NCBI GenBank assembly: GCA_022564695.1
Contig: JADFKX010000038.1
Coordinates: 1-14,431, forward strand
Length of the DNA: 14,431 bases
Origin: Chloroflexota bacterium
Lineage (GTDB): Bacteria; Chloroflexota; Dehalococcoidia; SM23-28-2; RBG-16-64-32
Direction: 5' to 3'
Shown here: piece after piece, positions 6,925-14,239 of the stretch
Layout of the letters: every line of letters starts with the position of its first letter
How positions within the stretch are numbered: the first letter of the stretch is position 1
The notes under the pieces: generated by a model
What the model was told of the DNA's origin: nothing
Databases searched by the model: none
Seen by the model: only the letters and a program-made list of their open reading frames with translations
Translations under genes and position numbers: made by a program

Positions 6925-8049
6925 ATGCCGTTGACTAAGGAGCAGTTGTCGGAGAAGAAGAGCAAGAAATTGCGCACGATGAAGGGGCTGATTCTCAGTG
7001 GTGGCAAGGGCAGCCGTCTGCGGCCCTTCACGTACACGAGCGCCAAGCAGCTGGTGCCCATCGCTAATAAGCCGGTCCTCTTTTACACCATCGAGCAGCT
7101 GGTGGAGTGCGGCATCACAGACATCGCCATCGTCGTGGGGGATACGGCGGATCAGATACGTGCCGCCGTGGGCGATGGCTCCGCCTTCGGCGCCAGCGTG
7201 GAGTATATCCAGCAGGACGCGCCGCTGGGTATCGCCCACGCGGTCAAGATAGCCCGCGACTACATGGGTGAGACGCCCTTCGTTCTCTATCTGGGTGACA
7301 ACTTCCTCCTGGGGGGCGTCAAGTCGTTTGTGGATAGATTCCGGGAGAACGGCGCCAACTGCCAGATACTGCTTCACCCGGTGAAGAACCCCCAGGCCTT
7401 CGGAATCGCCGAGTTTGTCGACGGGCGCGTCACGCGCATCGTGGAGAAGCCTGTCAGCCCTCCGTCTAACCTGGCAGTGATAGGCGTCTACATGTTCGAT
7501 CAGCACGTCTTCGAGGCGGTGGAGCGGATCAAGCCTTCCGCCCGCGGCGAGCTGGAGATCACCGACACGATCCAGTACTTCATCGATAAGGGTCTCGACG
7601 TTCAGGCGGAGCTGCTGGACCGCTACTGGATTGACACCGGCAAGATGGATGACATTCTGGAGGCGAACCGGATGGTGCTCCAGAGCCTGGCGCCCAGAAA
7701 CCGGGGGCAGGTGGACGAACGCACCCGCGTCTACGAGCCGGTGATTCTGGAGAAGGGCGTGAATGTGGTAAACAGTGTGCTGCGGGGGCCCCTGGTTATT
7801 GGTGAGGAGACCGAGATAGTAGACTCTTACGTGGGCCCGTTCACGACCATAGACCACCACTGCCGACTGAAGGGCGTACGCGTGGAGGGGAGCATCATTC
7901 TGGAAAGCACCAGCATTGAGGATATCCACTGGCCCATCGATCGCAGCCTGATCGGACGCCACGTGAAGCTACGCGGCGGCCAGGCGGTGGGCGGGAGCTA
8001 CAGCCTCACTCTGGGCGACCACAGCGAGATCGGGATGCCCGAAGGATAG
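6925..8049 (+). CDS. rmlA: Glucose-1-phosphate thymidylyltransferase, long form
   Basis: 374 residues. It joins dTTP and glucose-1-phosphate to give dTDP-glucose and pyrophosphate, the first step to dTDP-L-rhamnose. The nucleotidyl transferase signature GLILSGGKGSRLRP begins at residue 20, followed by LGDNFLLGG, NPQAFGIAEF, VEKPVSPPS and WIDTGKMDD in family order. After about residue 245 comes a left-handed beta-helix-like extension (repeating V-I-L-x-x-G and G-P-x-x-I patterns). This marks the long RmlA form, common in high-GC bacteria and archaea, rather than the roughly 290-residue enterobacterial form. The first 18 residues are charged (EKKSKK) and additional to the family core. The extra segment stands or falls with the Shine-Dalgarno at 6914-6920. 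rmlB starts two bases after its stop. Confidence 0.95.
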   Translation: MPLTKEQLSEKKSKKLRTMKGLILSGGKGSRLRPFTYTSAKQLVPIANKPVLFYTIEQLVECGITDIAIVVGDTADQIRAAVGDGSAFGASVEYIQQDAPLGIAHAVKIARDYMGETPFVLYLGDNFLLGGVKSFVDRFRENGANCQILLHPVKNPQAFGIAEFVDGRVTRIVEKPVSPPSNLAVIGVYMFDQHVFEAVERIKPSARGELEITDTIQYFIDKGLDVQAELLDRYWIDTGKMDDILEANRMVLQSLAPRNRGQVDERTRVYEPVILEKGVNVVNSVLRGPLVIGEETEIVDSYVGPFTTIDHHCRLKGVRVEGSIILESTSIEDIHWPIDRSLIGRHVKLRGGQAVGGSYSLTLGDHSEIGMPEG

Positions 8050-8051
8050 AG

Positions 8052-9113
8052 ATGCTGGACGACGCGCGCATCCTGGTTACGGGCGGTTGCGGCTTTATCG
8101 GCAGCAACTTCATTCTCCACCTGCTGGAGCGCTATCCAAACGCCCAGGTGGTCAACCTGGACAAGCTGACCTACGCCAGCAACCAGGGCAGCCTGCGGGA
8201 CGTGGAAGGCGATCCCCGCTACCGCTTCGTGCAAGGCGATATATGTGACGGCGAGCTAGTAGACGGGCTGATGGCGGAGGTGGACGTGGTGTTCAACTTT
8301 GCCGCCGAGACTCATGTGGACCGCTCTCTCATGGAGGCCGGCTCTTTCATCCTGACCGATGTCCTCGGCACCCATGTCCTTCTGGACTCGGCCCGCCGTC
8401 ACCCGAACGTCAAACGCTTCGTGCAGGTGTCCACGGATGAGGTGTACGGGGAGATGTCGCCCGATGCTTGGGCCAAGGAGAGCGATCCCCTTCACCCCCG
8501 CAGCCCTTACGCCGCGAGCAAGGCCGGCGGCGATGCCCAGTGCAACGCCTTTTTCGAGACCTACGGCTTGCCCGTCATAGTCACCCGCGCCGCTAACAAC
8601 ATCGGGCCCCGCCAGCACCTCGAGAAGATGGTGCCCCTGTTCGTCACCAGCGCCATGAGGGACGAGCCCCTGCCCCTGTACGGCGACGGCCGTCAGGTCC
8701 GCGACTGGCTGTACGTGGATGACCACTGCCGCGCCCTGGATGTCGTCGCGCGGGAGGGGGAGCCGGGGGAGGTCTACAACATCGGCGCCGATAACCACCA
8801 GGAGAACATCCGCCTGGCGGAGACGCTCCTCCAGTTGGTGGAGAAGCCGCTGAGCCTCATCCGCTTTGTGGAGGACCGCAAGGGTCACGACCGCCGCTAC
8901 GCCGTTGATTCGTCGAAGCTGCGGGCGTTGGGCTGGGCCCCCCAACACGACTTCCTCTCCGCTCTGGAGAGGACGGTGCAGTGGTATCAGAAGAACAGTT
9001 GGTGGTGGGAGCCGATCTACGCCGGCCCGTTCCGCGACTACTACCAGCGCCAGTACGGTGACCGGCTGGCCAGTAGCGTACCGTATGCCCCTGAAGGAGG
9101 AACGCACCGATGA
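8052..9113 (+). CDS. rmlB: dTDP-glucose 4,6-dehydratase
   Basis: 353 residues from ATG 8052, with a GAAGGA ribosome site inside the end of rmlA. It converts dTDP-glucose to dTDP-4-keto-6-deoxyglucose using bound NAD+. It is an extended short-chain dehydrogenase: VTGGCGFIGSN (9-19) binds NAD, STDEVYG (127-133) holds the catalytic Thr-Asp-Glu trio, and YAASK (153-157) is the Tyr-Lys pair. RAANNIGPRQHLEKMVPLF and DWLYVDDHCRA follow as in RmlB. Length is normal for the family. The stop overlaps the next start as ATGA, so rmlB and rmlC are translationally coupled. Confidence 0.97.
   Translation: MLDDARILVTGGCGFIGSNFILHLLERYPNAQVVNLDKLTYASNQGSLRDVEGDPRYRFVQGDICDGELVDGLMAEVDVVFNFAAETHVDRSLMEAGSFILTDVLGTHVLLDSARRHPNVKRFVQVSTDEVYGEMSPDAWAKESDPLHPRSPYAASKAGGDAQCNAFFETYGLPVIVTRAANNIGPRQHLEKMVPLFVTSAMRDEPLPLYGDGRQVRDWLYVDDHCRALDVVAREGEPGEVYNIGADNHQENIRLAETLLQLVEKPLSLIRFVEDRKGHDRRYAVDSSKLRALGWAPQHDFLSALERTVQWYQKNSWWWEPIYAGPFRDYYQRQYGDRLASSVPYAPEGGTHR
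9094..9100 (+). promoter_or_regulatory. Strong Shine-Dalgarno for rmlC
   Basis: AAGGAGG, inside the 3' end of rmlB, lies nine bases before ATG 9110. It fixes the rmlC start at the ATGA overlap. Confidence 0.75.
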
Positions 9114-9565
9114 TCCAGGGAGTGGAGGTGAAGCAGCTCACCAGGAATGCCGACGAGCGCGGCTTCTTGATGGAGATCATGCGTAAGGACGACCCGATCT
9201 TCACGAAGTTCGGTCAATGCTACGTCTCCATGAACTACCCGGGCGTGGTGCGGGCCTGGCACTACCACGAGAAGCAGGACGACTTCTTCGTTGTGGTGAA
9301 GGGGATGATCAAGGTTGGCCTGTACGATATGCGCGAGGGCTCGCCCACCCGCGGCGAGGTCAACGAATTTTACCTGGGCGACAACAACAATATTGTCCTC
9401 AAGATTCCAGTGGGTGTCGCTCACGGCTACAAGACGGTTGGCGGGGAGCCCTCCCTCCTCGTCAACTTTCCTTCGGAGGTGTACGATCGGGAGGAGCCGG
9501 ACGAGCACCGCCTCCCCTGGGATACCGACCAGATACCTTTCGACTGGGAGGTCACGTTCAAGTAG
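9110..9565 (+). CDS. rmlC: dTDP-4-dehydrorhamnose 3,5-epimerase family protein (short subfamily)
   Basis: 151 residues, shorter than the roughly 180 of classical RmlC. It is a cupin-fold protein expected to epimerise C3 and C5 of dTDP-4-keto-6-deoxyglucose. Seen: ERGFLMEI near the start; VVRAWHYHEKQ, carrying the His equivalent to the catalytic base; DMREGSPTRGEV; IPVGVAHGYK; VNFPSEVYD, with a candidate catalytic Tyr; and PDEHRLPWDTDQIPFDW. Against classical RmlC (RGLHYQ, then QxKL) the active-site lysine position appears to be Asp (KQDDFF). From memory this pattern belongs to a shorter RmlC subfamily found with rml genes in many non-enteric bacteria and archaea. Its place between rmlB and rmlD, coupled to both, makes the role very likely. 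Confidence 0.88.
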   Translation: MIQGVEVKQLTRNADERGFLMEIMRKDDPIFTKFGQCYVSMNYPGVVRAWHYHEKQDDFFVVVKGMIKVGLYDMREGSPTRGEVNEFYLGDNNNIVLKIPVGVAHGYKTVGGEPSLLVNFPSEVYDREEPDEHRLPWDTDQIPFDWEVTFK

Positions 9566-10441
9566 ATGCGCGTCCTTATCACGGGCGGCCAGGGTCAGCT
9601 GGGACGAGCCGTTCAGGCTGCGCTCGCCGGCCACGAGGTGTCGGCTTCGGGCCATGCGGAGATGGACGTCACCGACGCCGGACAGGTGCAGGAGGCTGTC
9701 CGCGGGTCTCGGCCGGATGTGGTGATCCACGTCGCGGCCTGGACTGATACCGCAGGCTGTGAGGCGGACCCCGCGCGGGCGCTGCAGGTGAACGGTGAGG
9801 GGACCCGCATCGTCGCTGAGGCGTGCGCCCGCGCCGGAGCGGCGATGCTTTACGTCAGCACCAATGAGGTGTTCGACGGGGAGAAGGCTGAGCCCTACCT
9901 GGAGGAGGACGAGCCTAACCCGATCAACGCTTATGGCAGCTCTAAGCTGGAGGGGGAGCGGTACGTGCAGTCTCTCCTGGAGCGGTACTACGTTGTGCGG
10001 ACGTCCTGGCTGTACGGCCCGGGACGGGTTAGCTTTCCCGAGAAGATCGTGCAAGCAGCGAGAGAGCGGGGACGGTTGCGGTTGGTGACGGACGAGGTAG
10101 CCTCGCCTACGTGGACCGCGGACCTGGCCGGAGCCATAGCCCGTGTGATACAGAAACCGGCCTGGGGGGTCTATCACCTCACGAATCAGGGGTACTGCTC
10201 GCGTCTGGAGTGGGCGGCGGAGATCCTGCGTTTGTCCGGCGTGGAGGGCGTGCCGGTGGAGCCCACCACGCAGCGAGAGTTCGGGGTTCCATATCGCAAG
10301 GCAGTGTTCTCCGCTCTGGCCAACGTCCGTGGCGCCGGCCTGGGCGTTGAGTTGCGACCTTGGCAGGAGGCGCTGGCGGAACACCTCCAGGTTTCGCGAA
10401 GCGATTCCGGCGCGGCTGCGCCCGCGACGAAAGTTAACTGA
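9566..10441 (+). CDS. rmlD: dTDP-4-dehydrorhamnose reductase
   Basis: 291 residues from an ATG that directly abuts the rmlC stop. It reduces dTDP-4-keto-L-rhamnose to dTDP-L-rhamnose with NAD(P)H, the last pathway step. The nucleotide-binding motif TGGQGQLG is at 6-13, HVAAWTDTAGCE lies near 64-75, STNEVFDG replaces the common STDYVFDG, and YGSSK (123-127) gives the catalytic Tyr and Lys. VRTSWLYGPG and the C-terminal substrate region are in place. The length is typical. The protein ends in an Ala/Ser-rich tail with little family character. A 35-base gap follows before the next gene. Confidence 0.96.
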   Translation: MRVLITGGQGQLGRAVQAALAGHEVSASGHAEMDVTDAGQVQEAVRGSRPDVVIHVAAWTDTAGCEADPARALQVNGEGTRIVAEACARAGAAMLYVSTNEVFDGEKAEPYLEEDEPNPINAYGSSKLEGERYVQSLLERYYVVRTSWLYGPGRVSFPEKIVQAARERGRLRLVTDEVASPTWTADLAGAIARVIQKPAWGVYHLTNQGYCSRLEWAAEILRLSGVEGVPVEPTTQREFGVPYRKAVFSALANVRGAGLGVELRPWQEALAEHLQVSRSDSGAAAPATKVN

Positions 10442-10476
10442 TAAACTAACGGGGACGTTTTTAACAGTTGGAAAAG

Positions 10477-11217
10477 ATGCTTCGTACTAAGAGAGATAAG
10501 CCGAAGCCGGCCGACTGGCCTATTTCCGGTGAGGGTGCGCTGGAAACGCCGCAGAACTCCGTCGGCGAACCTCTCGTGGAAGGCGCGGAGGCCTCTTTCG
10601 CGGTGGACGCCTACCCGACCTCGGTCGTCAAGCGATGGTTCGATATGATCGTAGCCTCCCTCGCTCTGGGCGTCCTCGCGCCGATCTGGCTCCTGGCCCT
10701 GATCCTCATTAAGCTTGACGGTCCCGGGCCTGTCCTGCTCAAGCAGAAGAGAGTCGGGTTGGGCGGACGACAGTTCACCTTCTACAAGTTCCGCAGTATG
10801 GTGAACGGTGCGGAGAACGGCATCTCAGATCGAATTCCTAAGGGTGACCTGACGAAGCTCCTGCTTAGCCCTCGTGAGCGCAACCCCAGCGTTACGAAGA
10901 TCGGATGGGTGCTACGCAAGACCACTATGGATGAGCTTCCGCAGCTCCTGAACGTAATAAAGGGGGATATGAGCCTGGTGGGACCGCGACCGGATATGCC
11001 GGAGATCGTGGCGCACTGGCCACCTCACTTCCACGAGCGTCACAAGGTGAAGCCCGGCATGACCGGCCTGGCCCAGGTCAACGGTCGCTCCGATATCACC
11101 CACGACCAGAAGATCCGCTATGACCTGGAGTACGTGCGCCATCACCCCATCACCAGCGACCTGGCGATCATCCTCAAGACGGTTGTCCTGGTTCTGAGCA
11201 CGAAGGGGGCCCGCTAG
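10477..11217 (+). CDS. Bacterial sugar transferase (polyprenyl-phosphate phosphoglycosyl transferase), short form
   Basis: 246 residues from ATG 10477 (GGAAAAG just upstream); TTG 10468 would add three. It should transfer a sugar-1-phosphate from a nucleotide sugar to undecaprenyl phosphate, the first membrane step of glycan assembly. After about 50 variable residues come KRWFD and one membrane helix (about 58-80), then the PF02397 core: KFRSM (about 103-107), LRKTTMDELPQLLNVIKGDMS from 146, LVGPRPDMPE, and KPGMTGLAQVNGR (about 192-204). It lacks the four-helix N-terminal half of WcaJ/WbaP, so it is the short, PglC-like form. The Asp-Glu pair in MDELPQ matches the catalytic dyad of the family. 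The sugar is not predictable. Confidence 0.93.
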   Translation: MLRTKRDKPKPADWPISGEGALETPQNSVGEPLVEGAEASFAVDAYPTSVVKRWFDMIVASLALGVLAPIWLLALILIKLDGPGPVLLKQKRVGLGGRQFTFYKFRSMVNGAENGISDRIPKGDLTKLLLSPRERNPSVTKIGWVLRKTTMDELPQLLNVIKGDMSLVGPRPDMPEIVAHWPPHFHERHKVKPGMTGLAQVNGRSDITHDQKIRYDLEYVRHHPITSDLAIILKTVVLVLSTKGAR

Positions 11218-11263
11218 GGCCGCCGCCCCCTCGCTGTTCCCCGGCTGCGGCCCGGAATCAACG

Positions 11264-12463
11264 ATGCGCGTCCTGTTTCTGTCGTCGGAGCTGCCGCACC
11301 CCGCCGATAGCGGCGGCGCCATCAAGACAGCCAGCATCTTGAAATACCTGAGGCGGCGCCATGATGTGCACGCCCTCTGCTTCCGGCGGCGTGCCCTGAC
11401 CCAGGAGCAGGCCCGCTGGTGCGCGGAGGTAGGCAGCGTGGAGACGGTGTCCCTGAATCGCGGCCGTTCCCCCCTCAATCTGGTGCGCAGCTACCTGAGG
11501 GGCATCCCTCTCAGCATTGAGCGGAACCGCAGCGAACGGATGACAGCCCTGGTCTCGCGGCGGCTTAGCGACGAGAGCTACGATGTGGTTTTCGCGGACG
11601 GCTGGCTGATGGCGCAGTACCTACCACGGGGATTCGGCGGCTTGACCGTGCTACACGAGCATAACGCCGAGCATGTGATGTGGCGTCGCCAGGCGGAGCG
11701 AGAGCGCAACTCGCTGGTCAAGGCGCTGATCCGGCTGGAGTACCGAAGAGTACGCCGCTACGAGGCCGCCATCCTCTCTCGCTTCGATGTCGTCTTCGCC
11801 GTGTCCGTTGTGGACCGGCGGGCGTTGATCGAGCTGGGGGCGGAACCGGAGCGGCTGCGTGTGTTGCCGAACCTGCCTGACCCGACTCTGCTTGAGCGCC
11901 CGGCCCTCTCCTTCGCCGCAGCGGAGCCGGTCATTCTCTACCTTGGCACGCTTAGCTGGCCGCCCAACGTTGAGGGTCTCCAGCACTTTCTCAGCTCCGT
12001 GTTCCCTCTGCTGCGACAGCGGGCGCCGGAGGCCCGGTTCGTCGTCGCTGGGAAAGGGGCGCCGGCCTGGCTGGAGCGGCTGGCCCGTCGAACAGCCGGG
12101 GTGGAGTTCGTGGGCCCGGTGGAGGACGCGGAGCCGCTGTACCGGCGGGCGCGGGTGGTCATTGAGGCGAGCCGCAGCGGCGGCGGCACCCGGCTCAAGG
12201 TGCTTAACGCCCTTGCCCGCGGCCTGCCGGTGGTGGCCAGCCCGGAAGGGGCCGAGGGGCTGGAGCTGGTGGCGGGCGAGCATCTACTGATCGCGTCCGA
12301 TGCGGAGTCGACGGTGGAGGCGGTGCGTCGCCTCCTTTCGGAGGACGGCCTGTGGCGGACGCTCAGCGAGAACGGGCGCGCCCTGGTACGCAGCCACTAC
12401 CTGGCCGAGGTGGCCTACGGGCCCCTGGATGAGGTCCTCAGCGGTGTCGGCGCCAAGGCCTGA
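11264..12463 (+). CDS. Glycosyltransferase family 4 (GT-B fold)
   Basis: 399 residues from ATG 11264. No clear Shine-Dalgarno is visible in the preceding 46 GC-rich bases. The N-terminal half starts MRVLFLSSELPHPADSGGA, typical of GT4 enzymes with a glycine-rich acceptor loop, and has HEHNAEHVMW near 131-140. The C-terminal half has VILYLGTLSWPPN near 223, then ARVVIEASRSGGGTRLKVLNAL (split by the nucleotide-sugar site) and LPVVASPEGAEGL near 322-333. The usual EX7E motif appears in the changed form IEASRSGGGTRLK, as in the sugar-PEP-CTERM-associated Stp1-like GT4 group. No signal peptide is seen; it should act in the cytoplasm on the lipid-linked acceptor. Donor and linkage are unknown. Confidence 0.9.
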   Translation: MRVLFLSSELPHPADSGGAIKTASILKYLRRRHDVHALCFRRRALTQEQARWCAEVGSVETVSLNRGRSPLNLVRSYLRGIPLSIERNRSERMTALVSRRLSDESYDVVFADGWLMAQYLPRGFGGLTVLHEHNAEHVMWRRQAERERNSLVKALIRLEYRRVRRYEAAILSRFDVVFAVSVVDRRALIELGAEPERLRVLPNLPDPTLLERPALSFAAAEPVILYLGTLSWPPNVEGLQHFLSSVFPLLRQRAPEARFVVAGKGAPAWLERLARRTAGVEFVGPVEDAEPLYRRARVVIEASRSGGGTRLKVLNALARGLPVVASPEGAEGLELVAGEHLLIASDAESTVEAVRRLLSEDGLWRTLSENGRALVRSHYLAEVAYGPLDEVLSGVGAKA

Positions 12464-13295
12464 GGGGGCGCCGCCCCTGGAAACATCGGCGGTGCTGGGA
12501 GTTCGGTTCCACAACCTCAGCCGGGGTGAAGCGGCCCGCGCGATCGCCGAGCTGGCCCGGGCCGGTGGCAGGGCGTACGTGGTGAAGCCCTACTCCGAGT
12601 TCATGCCGCGGGCCACCCACGACGCCCGCGTACGGGAGGTTTTGAACGACGCTGACCTCTGCCTGGCCGATGGCATAGGTATCCTGTGGGCGGCACACTA
12701 TCTGGCCCTCTCTGGTGGGGCGCTGCGGGCGCTGGCGCAGCTCCCCCTTTCCCTTGCCGCGGTCGTCTTCAACCCGGCGGCCGTCCGACGGCCCCTCAAG
12801 GAGAACATGGCGGGCGTGGACCTGACCTGGGAGATGCTGGCCCGTCTGGACGAGGCCGGCTCGCGGGTCTTCCTGCTGGGGGGAACGGGGGAGGAGGTGC
12901 GGGGCGCGCGGGAGCGGATCGAAGCGCGGTTCGACGGGCTGCGGGTGGTGGGGACTCATAACGGACACTTCGACTTATCGGGAGAGGAGAACGAGACGGT
13001 CATCCGCGCCATAAACGAGGCTCAACCGGAGGTGCTTCTGGTGGCGATGGGCTTCCCCCGCCAGGAGGAGTGGATCGCGGTCAACCTGCCGCGGCTGCAG
13101 GTGAACGTGGCTGTGGCGGAAGGTGGCTCCTTCTCCTTCATTTCGGGCGTGACGCCGCGAGCGCCTCGCCGGCTGCGGCGGCTGGGGCTGGAGTGGCTGT
13201 ACCGGCTGGTGCGCCAACCCTGGCGGCTACGCCGCCAGCTCGCGATCCCGCAGTTCGTCTGGTTGGTGTTCAGGGAGCGGCTTCGCCGCGGCTAG
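12429..13295 (+). CDS. WecG/TagA/CpsF family (GT26) glycosyltransferase
   Basis: 288 residues from ATG 12429, overlapping the GT4 gene by 35 bases; GTG 12444 or GTG 12492 are alternatives, the last leaving the family start VLGVRFHNL. GT26 enzymes add the second sugar (ManNAc-type) to a lipid-linked acceptor. Seen: LADGIGILWAA with the conserved Asp at 81, NMAGVDLTWEML near 127, VFLLGGTGEEV, GTHNGHFD, LLVAMGFPRQEEW near 204-213, and a C-terminal appendage with RAPRRLRRLGLEWLYRL and basic residues that anchors TagA-type enzymes to the membrane. In the segment usually written ERxxGxD the Arg is Asn here (ENMAGVD), an oddity to check. It probably acts straight after the phosphoglycosyl transferase two genes upstream, and ends the plus-strand run. 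Confidence 0.92.
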   Translation: MRSSAVSAPRPEGAPPLETSAVLGVRFHNLSRGEAARAIAELARAGGRAYVVKPYSEFMPRATHDARVREVLNDADLCLADGIGILWAAHYLALSGGALRALAQLPLSLAAVVFNPAAVRRPLKENMAGVDLTWEMLARLDEAGSRVFLLGGTGEEVRGARERIEARFDGLRVVGTHNGHFDLSGEENETVIRAINEAQPEVLLVAMGFPRQEEWIAVNLPRLQVNVAVAEGGSFSFISGVTPRAPRRLRRLGLEWLYRLVRQPWRLRRQLAIPQFVWLVFRERLRRG

Positions 13296-13438
13296 CAGTA
13301 AGCTGCCTTTCTCGTCACTCTAGGCGATCTCTATGGGAAGTTGCCGCAGCGGCGAGGTCTAATTTGGGGAGGCCGGACCAAGTGCGTCCAGATGGACGAG
13401 ACCAAGCGGAAAGGCACGGGCGGGAAGATGAACTGCGC
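13296..13438. other. Convergent intergenic gap
   Basis: 143 bases separate the GT26 gene from the minus-strand phosphoesterase. I found no convincing terminator: only short repeats such as GTCC-AGAT-GGAC (about 13386-13397) and a near-palindrome around GCCGCAGCGGC (about 13343-13353). Confidence 0.4.
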
Positions 13439-14236
13439 CTAGTGGCAGGCCTGGCTGCCGGAATCGCTGAACGTTTTGCCTGCCACAGGGACGAACTCCC
13501 AATCGAAGCTCGTTGAGTGCAACGTCATCTTGAGGACACCGTACGTGTCGCCGTTGCGGACCTCACTGTTCGCGATTGGGGCGCCGAACGAGTAGTGGCT
13601 CTTGCCGCCGGTCCCCACGACGAACTGGCGGATACCGCCCGACGGGTCAGCTACGCCGTTCGGGTCCTGGGGCGCGAACCGCTCGTAATCGTGATCGTGG
13701 CCGTTGATCACCATCTCCGCGCCGTCGTCGTAGAGCGCCTGCCAGAGCGCCTGCGTCAGGGTGGAGCTACCGTGCAGTCCGGAGCTGAAGCGTGGGTGGT
13801 GCCAGTAGGCGAGCGTGCAGGCCGCCGAGTTCGCGGCCAGGTCAGCGCGCAACCACTGCTCCTGGGGCGAACCGGTGCCGCAGCCACCCACCTCCGAGCA
13901 GTTGCTATTGATGACTACGATGTGCCAGGAGCCGAGATCATAGCTGTAGTACCCCTTGCTTGCCTCCCCCGCGGCCGCCCCGAAATAGCCGAAGTAGCCG
14001 GAGGCGTTCGTGGTGCCGTACTCGTGGTTGCCGGGTGCGGGCTTTGTCCTCGCCTTTTGGCGTCCCCAGGTCGGCTCGTAGCAGTTGGCGAACTCGGAAG
14101 CGGTTCCGGAGTTGTAGGCGTTGTCACCGGCGGTGAACACGTAGCCGGGAGCGCCGTCGGCGAAGATGGTGTCGAGAAGTTGTGCCGTTGCCTCGCTGCC
14201 GCTACTGCCGCATAGCGCGATGTCGCCTGCCCCCAC
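13439..14236 (-). CDS. Calcineurin-like metallophosphoesterase domain, probably the C-terminal part of an interrupted gene
   Basis: 265 residues from the first possible start after an in-frame TGA (14240-14242), GTG 14236. All five metal-site blocks of the family are present: GD (4-5), GDN (37-39), GNHE (69-72), WHHP (145-148) and GHDHDYER (179-186). It should therefore be a complete phosphoesterase fold, close to the purple-acid-phosphatase-like secreted enzymes. It is rich in Gly, Ser, Asn and Tyr with four or more Cys (SNC, GGCG, the final QACH), as expected outside the cell. The start is implausible: the first metal Asp is residue 5, no ribosome site precedes it, and the first beta strand is cut. 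The frame continues upstream through the TGA into an Ig-like domain. It could be a disrupted gene, a sequencing error or a readthrough gene. It shows no link to the glycan genes. Confidence 0.8.
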   Translation of the reverse strand: MGAGDIALCGSSGSEATAQLLDTIFADGAPGYVFTAGDNAYNSGTASEFANCYEPTWGRQKARTKPAPGNHEYGTTNASGYFGYFGAAAGEASKGYYSYDLGSWHIVVINSNCSEVGGCGTGSPQEQWLRADLAANSAACTLAYWHHPRFSSGLHGSSTLTQALWQALYDDGAEMVINGHDHDYERFAPQDPNGVADPSGGIRQFVVGTGGKSHYSFGAPIANSEVRNGDTYGVLKMTLHSTSFDWEFVPVAGKTFSDSGSQACH

Positions 14237-14239
14237 GAT

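Noticed and set aside
11217..11253. Inverted repeat GGGCCGC / GCGGCCC between the sugar transferase and GT4 genes
   Set aside because: Only seven pairs around a 23-base loop in very GC-rich sequence, starting at the stop codon, with no T-run; likely chance.
5839..12283. Long open frames antisense to the GT2, rml, GT4 and GT26 genes, for example 6763-7962 and 9041-10384 on the minus strand
   Set aside because: They mirror well-recognised genes in GC-rich DNA and their translations show no family motifs.
13326..13441. A short plus-strand frame ending ETKRKGTGGKMNCA just before the phosphoesterase
   Set aside because: No convincing start or ribosome site, no recognised family, and it overlaps the phosphoesterase stop.
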